NCBI GenBank assembly: GCA_001650955.1
Contig: LXYP01000012.1
Span: forward strand, 62,001-126,000
Length of the DNA stretch: 64,000 nt
DNA from: Sphingomonadales bacterium EhC05
Lineage (GTDB): Bacteria > Pseudomonadota > Alphaproteobacteria > Sphingomonadales > Sphingomonadaceae
Direction of reading: 5' to 3'
Part shown: piece by piece, positions 8,448-15,916 of the stretch
How positions within the stretch are numbered: the stretch's first letter is position 1
Layout of the letters: each line of letters begins with the position of its first letter
Program-made: the position numbers and the translations under genes
Notes under the pieces: generated by a model
What the model saw: only the letters and a program-made list of their open reading frames with translations
Told to the model about the DNA's origin: nothing
The model's database searches: none

Positions 8448-9362
8448 CTAAATCGGATATTTGACCGCGGTGCGTTCTTCCGAAATTTCCCAGAGCCGTT
8501 TTGCGCTTTCGATCCGTTTCGCTTTTGATTTTGGTTGAACTTCTCTGGCCGGACCGACCCATTCGTTGTTGCGACTAGGTCCAAAATATTGACCACCTTC
8601 AACTCCGGATCCTGCCGCAGCGGCGAGCGTAGGCCAAGCACCCTGAGCCGCGCTATTCATGAACAGTTTCGAAAATGGACGCATTAGTGAAACCATAATT
8701 TCCGGGAAATTCCGCGCCAATTCTGTATCCGCCACACCCGGATGACAAGCGACAGCTATCATCGGCGATCCCGCTGCGCGCAGCCGGCGATCCAATTCAT
8801 ACATATGAAGCAGATTTGCCAGTTTGCTCATCGCATAACGACCCCAGCGGCTATAGCTTTCTTCGGCATCAAGATCGTCAAAATCAATCCGACCTGCGCG
8901 ATGCGCCATGCTCGAGGTGATTACAATGCGCGGGTTTTGTCCCTGCGACAGCTTGTTCAAAAGCAGGCCGGTAATTGCAAAAGTCCCCAGGTGATTAACC
9001 CCGAATTGCGATTCAAAACCATCCCTTGTTTCCTCGCGCGGGGGCATCATGATACCGGCATTGTTGACCAAGACATCCAGTCGGGCTTCTGCATCAACCA
9101 TTTTCGCTGCATTCCGAGTAGATTCCAGATCACCAAGATCGAGCGGGATGAACCGCAAGTCAGCCTCGGGATGATCAGCCTGAATAGCTGCCATCGCAGC
9201 AGCGGCTTTGTCTTCGGAACGACACCCAAGCAAAACGCGGGCGCCCTTGCCTGCCAATATTTTTGCCGTTTCGAAACCGAGCCCACTATTCGCGCCGGTT
9301 ATAAAAAAGACGCGCCCGCTCTGGTCGGGCACGTCCTTATCGGTAAAATTCCTGATCGTCAT
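8448..9362 (-). CDS. Short-chain dehydrogenase/reductase (retinol-dehydrogenase-like)
   Basis: The product is 304 aa of the classical SDR fold. TGANSGLG near residue 20 binds the cofactor, and GCRS after the second strand has an Arg consistent with NADP(H) preference. NNAGIM follows near 100, then ITSSMAH (Ser) and YAMSK (Tyr-x3-Lys) make up the catalytic set. The 40-residue insert between Ser and Tyr (GRIDFDDLDAEESYSRWGR) is typical of the retinol dehydrogenase/WWOX-like branch. The substrate is unknown. It ends 106 nt before the ATP-grasp gene on the same strand, but no sequence evidence links it to that operon. Confidence 0.85.
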   Translation of the reverse strand: MTIRNFTDKDVPDQSGRVFFITGANSGLGFETAKILAGKGARVLLGCRSEDKAAAAMAAIQADHPEADLRFIPLDLGDLESTRNAAKMVDAEARLDVLVNNAGIMMPPREETRDGFESQFGVNHLGTFAITGLLLNKLSQGQNPRIVITSSMAHRAGRIDFDDLDAEESYSRWGRYAMSKLANLLHMYELDRRLRAAGSPMIAVACHPGVADTELARNFPEIMVSLMRPFSKLFMNSAAQGAWPTLAAAAGSGVEGGQYFGPSRNNEWVGPAREVQPKSKAKRIESAKRLWEISEERTAVKYPI

Positions 9363-9439
9363 AACGCGCTCTCCCGCCTTGTTTGCCGAAGCCTAACATG
9401 AAACTCCGTCTCTTCGTCAGGAAATCAGCGCAGATGAAT

Positions 9440-10186
9440 TTACTCCGGCGCGACGACCAAACGGTTGTTAAGTGCACGAAGTGGCCGCGCATTGTCGCCC
9501 ATCAGGCTTTCGAACTGATCGATCTGTGCCTGACTCGCCGTAATTGGGTTGCTCAGAACGTGCCAGTTGACGCCTTCGCTGCAAGGCGGTGTCGTCAGTG
9601 AGCCCATATAGCGATAGATTGACATATCGCTGGGCAACATGCCGTTCGGATCAATCATCTGACCGGCGACGGTTGCGGGATCCGACTTTTCTGCAGGTGT
9701 TGCGGCGAGAATTTTTGCTAGCTCGCTATTGGCGGCACCAGCTTCGAACATGATACCCAATACACCCAATTTGCCATCTTCGGTTGCATGGACAAAATGT
9801 CCAACCAGCGGATAGCGCTTCCCGGAAATCGCATGCTCAGATGGCGTGTGAAAGTGAATCTGAATCAGGTTGAACGTCATGCCACCGCTGGTGATCGAGG
9901 ACCCGGGTGCAAAATCAGCCTGGACGGTCAATCCTTTGTTGGAGACAGTCAGTGGGCCGGTCTTATAGTTGACGTCGATGGCGACATTGCCAGTCGCATT
10001 CGCTTTGGCCAGATCGATAGGGGTTTGCATATCACCCTTCTCACAGATCGCATAATCGCCGTGAAGCTGTCCCCATACTTCTGGACCGCGATCACCATAA
10101 TCATATGCTTTGTGGTCATCAGCAAAAGCTGGAGCGGAAACAACAGCTGCCGCGAGAATTGCTCCGGAAAGTAAACGTATTTTCAT
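9440..10186 (-). CDS. Alpha-class carbonic anhydrase, periplasmic
   Basis: A 248-aa protein with a signal peptide cut near AFA-DD (residue 22). The zinc ligands are visible as H111 and H113 in IQIHFHTPSEH and H130 in VGHFVHAT. The block SLTTPPCSEGVNWHVL holds the conserved Thr and the substrate-pocket region. C48 and the Cys of PPCSEGV are placed to form the disulfide of bacterial alpha enzymes. It catalyses hydration of CO2 in the periplasm, aiding bicarbonate supply or pH balance. It is transcribed away from prfB across a 234-nt gap and probably has its own promoter there. Confidence 0.93.
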   Translation of the reverse strand: MKIRLLSGAILAAAVVSAPAFADDHKAYDYGDRGPEVWGQLHGDYAICEKGDMQTPIDLAKANATGNVAIDVNYKTGPLTVSNKGLTVQADFAPGSSITSGGMTFNLIQIHFHTPSEHAISGKRYPLVGHFVHATEDGKLGVLGIMFEAGAANSELAKILAATPAEKSDPATVAGQMIDPNGMLPSDMSIYRYMGSLTTPPCSEGVNWHVLSNPITASQAQIDQFESLMGDNARPLRALNNRLVVAPE

Positions 10187-10420
10187 AAAATCAGCCTCTT
10201 ATTGTTTATGTGATAGAAGATTGTCTTCATATCGAATTTCGAATGATCGCTCTTTAGAAAAATGACTTTCGTTGCGCAATTTTAAGAAATACGCCAAATC
10301 AATAGATAACGTCTATCAGGTATCGGTTTTTCGATCGAACCGGGACGATGACCGGTCAATGCGGTTTACATGTTTGCGATTTCGTCTAATCGCTGCATCA
10401 GATATCAATTGGAGGTTGCC

Positions 10421-11548
10421 ATGCGTGCCGATGCGCAAGCGTCTGTCGACAGAATAAACGCAGCTCTTGATCTGCTGAGAACGTCGCTCAACTGGGACGT
10501 GGCTCTGCGGCGGCTAGATGAGCTGAATGCGCGCGTCGAGGATCCGACCTTATGGGACGATCAGGCGCAGGCGCAGGCGGTCATGCAGGAAAGACGGCGA
10601 CTGGATGAGTCAGTTACCGCAGCCAGGCAGATCAAACAGGAAATGGAAGATACGCTCGAATTTATCGAGATGGCCGAAGAAGAGGATGACGCGGAGCTCG
10701 CCGACGAAGGCGCAGCAACCCTGGCCCAGCTCGCCGACCGCGCCGATCGGGACAAGGTTCAGGCCTTGCTCTCCGGAGAAGCGGACGCATTTGACACATA
10801 TATCGAAATTCACGCGGGAGCCGGCGGGACCGAAAGTCAGGACTGGGCAGAGATGCTTCTGCGAATGTATCAACGCTGGGCAGAGGGCCGCGGCTATAAG
10901 ATCAGCATGGTTGACTATCAGGCAGGTGATCAGGCGGGCATCAAATCTGCGACGCTCGAGGTCAAGGGTGACAATGCCTATGGCTATGCCAAGACCGAAA
11001 GCGGCGTCCATCGCCTGGTCCGTATCTCGCCATATGATAGCGCCGCCAAACGCCACACCAGTTTCTCGAGCGTCTGGGTCTATCCGGTGATTGATGACAG
11101 TTTCGAGGTAGAAATTAACGAAGGCGACCTCAAGATCGATACCTATCGCGCCTCTGGCTCGGGCGGGCAGCATGTCAACACCACCGATAGTGCGGTCCGG
11201 ATTACCCACCAACCGACTGGCATTGTCGTCGCTTCTCAAAATGACCGAAGCCAGCACAAAAACCGCGCCACCGCGATGGGCATGCTCAAGGCGCGCCTCT
11301 ACGAAGCCGAACTGCAGCGCCGCGAAGCCGAAGCGTCAGGCGAATATGAAACCAAGGCCGAAATCGGTTGGGGTCATCAGATTCGCAGCTATGTCCTGCA
11401 GCCTTATCAAATGGTCAAGGACTTGCGTACCGGTCACACCAGCAGCGCGCCCGGCGATGTACTCGACGGTGGTCTCGACGAATTTATCGCCGCCACCCTC
11501 GCCCAGAAAGTCACTGGCGAGAAAGCTGATATCGAGGATGTCGAATAG
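10421..11548 (+). CDS. prfB: Peptide chain release factor 2
   Basis: The product is 375 aa and releases peptides at UGA/UAA codons. The start at ATG 10421 has GGAGG 5 nt upstream; an earlier in-frame ATG (10370) lacks this. The catalytic GGQ is at 248-250 (SGSGGQHVNTTDSAV). The anticodon-like tripeptide is SPY (203-205) in VRISPYDSAAKRHTSF, where E. coli RF2 has SPF. No internal UGA frameshift site interrupts the first 30 codons, so the autoregulatory +1 frameshift of many bacteria is absent. In sphingomonads prfB usually lies beside mrcA; here about 4.3 kb with gabD, a nitronate monooxygenase and a methyltransferase separates them. Confidence 0.97.
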   Translation: MRADAQASVDRINAALDLLRTSLNWDVALRRLDELNARVEDPTLWDDQAQAQAVMQERRRLDESVTAARQIKQEMEDTLEFIEMAEEEDDAELADEGAATLAQLADRADRDKVQALLSGEADAFDTYIEIHAGAGGTESQDWAEMLLRMYQRWAEGRGYKISMVDYQAGDQAGIKSATLEVKGDNAYGYAKTESGVHRLVRISPYDSAAKRHTSFSSVWVYPVIDDSFEVEINEGDLKIDTYRASGSGGQHVNTTDSAVRITHQPTGIVVASQNDRSQHKNRATAMGMLKARLYEAELQRREAEASGEYETKAEIGWGHQIRSYVLQPYQMVKDLRTGHTSSAPGDVLDGGLDEFIAATLAQKVTGEKADIEDVE

Positions 11549-11770
11549 CAGCATTGGCCCGTTGGCCTGCCGTCCGGCAACATCGGACATTCAAGCGGCC
11601 GGCCACGATCAACGCCTCGCGAAAGGCGCCTGAGAAGCTGGACCATAGCGCGTTTTCCCCTATTCAAATTAGCGAGTGATTGCAGTGATGCTAATGATGT
11701 AGGACAAACCAATCTCTGCTTCCGAAATTTGACAACTGGAAACATCCTGCGCGGAGTTGGATTGGAAATC

Positions 11771-13204
11771 ATGAATTCGCTATTAAAAACTCACCTGCTC
11801 TCGACGGATAATGTTCAAGACCAATTGGCTGTCTATAATCCAGCCGATGGATCATTGATTGGCCATGTCCGGAGCTTCAATCTGGAGACTGTCGCCACAA
11901 TCATTGAAGAAGCAGATATCGCCCGTCACGCTTGGGCGGCTCGTCCAGCAAAAGAGCGGGCCAAAATATTACGATCTTGGTTTGATCTCATCATGTCTCA
12001 TCAACAGGAGCTTGCACAAATCATAACCGCTGAATGCGGCAAGCCCATTGCTGAATCGATGGGTGAAGTTGCCTATGGAGCCAGCTTTGTCGAATGGTTC
12101 GCTGAAGAGGGTAAGCGCACATATGGCGATGTCATTCCCAGTTTCGCGGATGGCAAGCGGATTTTGGTCATCAAGCAGCCGGTCGGAACCTGTGCGGCCA
12201 TCACACCATGGAACTTCCCCGTAGCGATGATTACCCGCAAAGTAGCGCCGGCTCTCGCCGCGGGCTGTTCGATAATATTGAAGCCAGCGGAACTCACCCC
12301 CTTATCGGCTTTGATTCTTGAGGATTTGTCCAGGCAAGCCGGATTGCCTGAAGGCCTTTTTCGGGTTGTTCCAACCACCGACCCAGAAGCCATGGGACGC
12401 TTGTTCTGTGAGAATAGAACCATTCGCAAATTGAGCTTCACCGGTTCAACGGCGGTGGGGAAATTGCTGATGGCGCAATCTGCGAGCACTCTCAAACGGC
12501 TGAGCCTAGAATTGGGTGGCAACGCGCCATTCATCGTGTTTGACGATGCTGACCTTGATGACGCCATCGAAGGATTGATGGCGAGCAAATTTCGCAATGC
12601 GGGGCAAACCTGCGTCTGTGCCAACCGGATCCTGATCCAAGACGGTGTTTATGACGCATTTTTGGAGCGGATCGTGGCGCGCACCGCCGCTTTGAAAGTC
12701 GGAGACGGAGCTGCAGAAGGCACACAAATTGGACCACTTATCTCACAAAAAGCGATGAGCGGAGTTTCGGCATTGGTCGACAATGCGCTGGCAGAAGGCG
12801 CCAGAGCTATCACCGGCGGCAAGCCGCATGACCTCGGCGACCTATATTATTCTCCCACAGTGCTCGCCGATGTCACCCAGGCTATGGAGATTGCGCAGAA
12901 AGAAGTCTTTGGCCCGATTGTATCGGTGATCCGGTTCACGGACGAAGAAGAAGCTGTTAAAATTGCCAACGACACGCCTTATGGACTGGCAGCCTATTTT
13001 TATGCGCGAGACCTGGGGCGAGTGTGGCGTGTTACGGAGAAATTGGAATATGGCATGGTCGCGGCTAATGACGGGATATTGTCGAGCGAGCTAGCCCCAT
13101 TTGGTGGAATCAAGGAATCCGGCATCGGCCGTGAAGGTTCACATTATGGCATCGACGAATATCTTGAAGTAAAATATTCGCTGATGAGCGGCCTTGCTGA
13201 CTAG
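11771..13204 (+). CDS. gabD: NAD(P)-dependent succinate-semialdehyde dehydrogenase
   Basis: From ATG 11771 the protein has 477 aa, the usual length of the GabD family. TPWNFP at about 145-150 and FTGSTAVG bind the cofactor. E247 (LSLELGGNAP) is the general base and C281 in NAGQTCVCANR is the nucleophile. The second cysteine two residues later is a signature of succinate-semialdehyde dehydrogenases of the GabD type. It oxidises succinate semialdehyde to succinate at the end of the GABA shunt. No GABA transaminase lies nearby. The longer frame from 11729 adds 14 residues without homology-like character and is not preferred. Confidence 0.88.
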   Translation: MNSLLKTHLLSTDNVQDQLAVYNPADGSLIGHVRSFNLETVATIIEEADIARHAWAARPAKERAKILRSWFDLIMSHQQELAQIITAECGKPIAESMGEVAYGASFVEWFAEEGKRTYGDVIPSFADGKRILVIKQPVGTCAAITPWNFPVAMITRKVAPALAAGCSIILKPAELTPLSALILEDLSRQAGLPEGLFRVVPTTDPEAMGRLFCENRTIRKLSFTGSTAVGKLLMAQSASTLKRLSLELGGNAPFIVFDDADLDDAIEGLMASKFRNAGQTCVCANRILIQDGVYDAFLERIVARTAALKVGDGAAEGTQIGPLISQKAMSGVSALVDNALAEGARAITGGKPHDLGDLYYSPTVLADVTQAMEIAQKEVFGPIVSVIRFTDEEEAVKIANDTPYGLAAYFYARDLGRVWRVTEKLEYGMVAANDGILSSELAPFGGIKESGIGREGSHYGIDEYLEVKYSLMSGLAD

Positions 13205-13497
13205 TCGCCGTCTCCAGACGAACAAATTGATCCAGTAGCATTGGAACAATCGCACCTTCAAAACCACACGGGATTTCCCGCACACCGTTCAAATTCGGAG
13301 CATCCACTTCCATGCCGTCGGTGTCAGATGACTGTTCAATTTGCGGTGATCACAAGCAGCACCAGCTGGGTATTTCAATTTCCATGATTGCTCGGAAAGA
13401 ACTTAAGTTTTCTATCGCTCCCACAACCGACAATTCGTGCCCAAATTTGCCCCTGAAGATATTTGTAATATCGTCACGGCTGATTTAGGCACTCGAT

Positions 13498-14523
13498 ATG
13501 CAACATCCAGCGATCGATAACATATTTGTCCAGCAGTTTAATCTGTCGACACCTATTGCCTTGGCTCCGATGGCCCTGGCAACGGGAGGTCAACTGGCAG
13601 CCGCCTGCGCGCGTGCGGGTGCCTTGAGTTTGGTCGGCGGCGGCTATGGTGACCTATCTTGGACGCAACGTGAATATCGCGACGCTGTCGCGAGACTGAA
13701 TGGCAACAAGCAAGATTTGTCGCGACTGGGCTGCGGTTTTATAAGTTGGAAACTGCAAGAAGACCGGAGCGCCTTTGACTGGCTTTTGGATCAACCGGTG
13801 AAGCCCGCAGCCATCATGCTGTCTTTCGGAGATCCAACCGTTTTTTCCAAAACCGCATCTGACCAGAATATCCCGATCATCTGCCAAATTCAAACCATGG
13901 CGCAACTTCCTCAGGCTGTCGATGCCGGTGCTTCGGTAATTGTCGCGCAAGGCACCGAAGCGGGCGGACATGGCATGAATGATTTCGAAGGTCGCAGCAC
14001 ATTCACTTTCGTACCAGAAGTCGCAGATTGGCTGACAAAATACTCTCCTCAAACCGCGTTACTCGCCGCCGGAGGAATAATGGATGGTCGGGGCTTGGCC
14101 GCTGCGTTGATGTTGGGCGCACAGGGTGCGTTGATCGGATCGAGATTATGGGCATCAACGCAATCTCTGGCAACCTCAAACGCTAAGCAGACCGCAGTCC
14201 TTGCCCATGGCGATGACACGGCCCGAAGCGCCATATTTGATATTTTACGAAGCAAAAACTGGCCGGAACAGTTTAATTTTCGTGCGATCAGGAACCGATT
14301 GCACCGGAAATGGGAAGGTCGGTTCAATGAGCTTGTTGCGAACCCGAACGAAGCGATTCAAGACTATTTGGAGGGCGTCCGAGCGGAAGATTATGACCGT
14401 GCCCATGTAACAGTCGGACAAGGCGTTGGCATGATTAACAATATACTCTCGGCCGAGCAGCTCATCGACGATATTAATCGGCAAGCTCTGTGCCTATTGC
14501 ATCGAGAGGCAGGCGAAAAATAG
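13498..14523 (+). CDS. Nitronate monooxygenase family flavoprotein
   Basis: The product is 341 aa, a TIM-barrel FMN enzyme of the 2-nitropropane dioxygenase/nitronate monooxygenase family. Visible motifs are PIALAPMALATGG at the N-terminus, VIVAQGTEAGGHG near 160 and LLAAGGIMDGRGLAAALMLGAQGALIGSR near 200. The last two are the FMN phosphate-binding turns. The His of AGGHG is the family's proposed base. It converts alkyl nitronates or propionate-3-nitronate to carbonyl compounds plus nitrite. No clear ribosome site precedes the ATG. A 293-nt gap separates it from gabD. Confidence 0.85.
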   Translation: MQHPAIDNIFVQQFNLSTPIALAPMALATGGQLAAACARAGALSLVGGGYGDLSWTQREYRDAVARLNGNKQDLSRLGCGFISWKLQEDRSAFDWLLDQPVKPAAIMLSFGDPTVFSKTASDQNIPIICQIQTMAQLPQAVDAGASVIVAQGTEAGGHGMNDFEGRSTFTFVPEVADWLTKYSPQTALLAAGGIMDGRGLAAALMLGAQGALIGSRLWASTQSLATSNAKQTAVLAHGDDTARSAIFDILRSKNWPEQFNFRAIRNRLHRKWEGRFNELVANPNEAIQDYLEGVRAEDYDRAHVTVGQGVGMINNILSAEQLIDDINRQALCLLHREAGEK

Positions 14524-14767
14524 ATTCAAAAATCGGTGCATGCCGATCCTCATTTTTGATCAGGTTGAGAGGAAACCGAGCGGGAAGGATGAGCAAAGTC
14601 GATGATTTTCTTCCGCAAAAAATAGCCATATTTACAGCTGTCATCGATCAACTTTTTTCGAACCCCAACGATAGGTGCAAGTCCTTGCGGCCATGTCCGC
14701 CTACCCTTGGTCTGACCACGAACAATCTCCATTGCTCTCATCATCAGCCTCGCCTAATACTCAAGCC

Positions 14768-15550
14768 ATGTTCTTACCTGTCTCCATCACCCGTACGACC
14801 CGACGATTATTCTCCTTTGCAGCGCTGAGTACGGTGTTGCTGCTGACCGCTCCGCTGGGGGCATGCAAGCGGGTTGATGATCCTGATTCCGACCGGGCGG
14901 AGAGTGCGCGGGCCTATCCACCGGCTTCACGTCCGGTCTCTGCGCTGGCCGGGAATCAGTGGTCGACCGAAACGGCGCGGGACAAGCGCGGCGAGGCTGA
15001 AGAAATTATGGCGGCAGCGGGCTTGGAACCCGGTATGACGGTCGCCGATATCGGCGCTGGCGAAGGCTATTATACCGTGCGTCTGGCGGAGCGCGTCGGC
15101 GCTAAGGGACGCGTATTGGCGCAAGATATTGACGAAGAGGCGATTGACCGCCTCGCCGAGCGGGTAACCCGGGAGAGCCTCGATAATGTCTCAATCAAGC
15201 TGGGTGCGCCCGATGATCCTCGACTGCCGGAGAATAGCTTCGACCGGGTGTTTCTGGTCCATATGTATCACGAAGTGCGAGAGCCCTATGCATTTTTGTC
15301 GCGGCTGCGTCCGGCACTGAGCGAAGCCGGCCCAAACGGACCCGGAGAGGTTATTGTTGTTGATGTCAATCGCGATTTTTCCCAGCACGGCATTCCGCCA
15401 AAGCAGCTATTCTGCGAATTTGAGGCGGTTGGCTATGAGTTGATCGGCTTCATGGAGAGGCCGGAATTGGGCGGCTATTTCGCGCGGTTCAAGGCGGCGG
15501 GCGATGCGCCGCTTCCAGACAAGATCATCCCCTGCCCTTATAAACAATAA
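14768..15550 (+). CDS. Lipobox-bearing class I SAM methyltransferase (COG4798-like)
   Basis: From ATG 14768 the product is 260 aa. The N-terminus MFLPVSITRTTRR plus a hydrophobic run ending APLGAC reads as a lipoprotein signal. The rest is a class I methyltransferase: motif I VADIGAGEGYYTVRLAE, the acidic end of strand 2 (VLAQDID), and FDRVFLVHMYHEV as post-motif. It resembles the COG4798 predicted methyltransferases, which often have signal peptides. Export of a SAM-dependent enzyme is puzzling because SAM is cytoplasmic. Longer starts at 14675 or 14693 only add residues before the signal. It converges with the small minus-strand gene at 15581. Confidence 0.75.
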   Translation: MFLPVSITRTTRRLFSFAALSTVLLLTAPLGACKRVDDPDSDRAESARAYPPASRPVSALAGNQWSTETARDKRGEAEEIMAAAGLEPGMTVADIGAGEGYYTVRLAERVGAKGRVLAQDIDEEAIDRLAERVTRESLDNVSIKLGAPDDPRLPENSFDRVFLVHMYHEVREPYAFLSRLRPALSEAGPNGPGEVIVVDVNRDFSQHGIPPKQLFCEFEAVGYELIGFMERPELGGYFARFKAAGDAPLPDKIIPCPYKQ

Positions 15551-15580
15551 GTCAGTTCAGCCGCTGCTTGCGGTCTGTAG

Positions 15581-15772
15581 TCAATCGCCAGCCATCCGAC
15601 GCGCGCGGCGGACAAGGCGTTTCCAGTGCCGTCGATCACGTTGAGAAATGGATTTATCCTGCGACCAGTGGCGCAATATTCTGACTGTTTCATTACCATA
15701 TTTATCAAACAATCGCCGCAATTCGCTCTCGTCCTGAGCACGCTGATTGGACGATCCAAATAGCCCTAACAT
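15581..15772 (-). CDS. Small basic hypothetical protein (63 aa)
   Basis: A short frame with a convincing start: GGAG lies 7 nt before ATG 15772. The product is rich in Arg and charged residues (SELRRLFDKYGNETVRILRHW, then RRHWKRLVRRARR) and is predicted mainly helical, with no signal peptide. It is encoded between the methyltransferase and mrcA and reads in the same direction as mrcA. I do not recognise the family. The charge pattern and ribosome site favour a real gene over a chance frame. A 73-aa frame in another register over the same bases looks like noise. Confidence 0.5.
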   Translation of the reverse strand: MLGLFGSSNQRAQDESELRRLFDKYGNETVRILRHWSQDKSISQRDRRHWKRLVRRARRMAGD

Positions 15773-15916
15773 AAGTTAGCTCCAGACCGTGGCACGACTC
15801 TGTTATGATGTAATTTGACGAATTTGCCGTCATTTTGCAATTGCAAAATACAGAAGACCAAGTGAAGTAGACGCAAGGCAAAGCTACATTACAGATTCAA
15901 AACCCTAAGAGACAAG

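Noticed and set aside
15538-15759. Minus-strand frame of 73 codons near the mrcA 3' end
   Set aside because: Overlaps the better supported 63-codon gene in another register and lacks a ribosome site.
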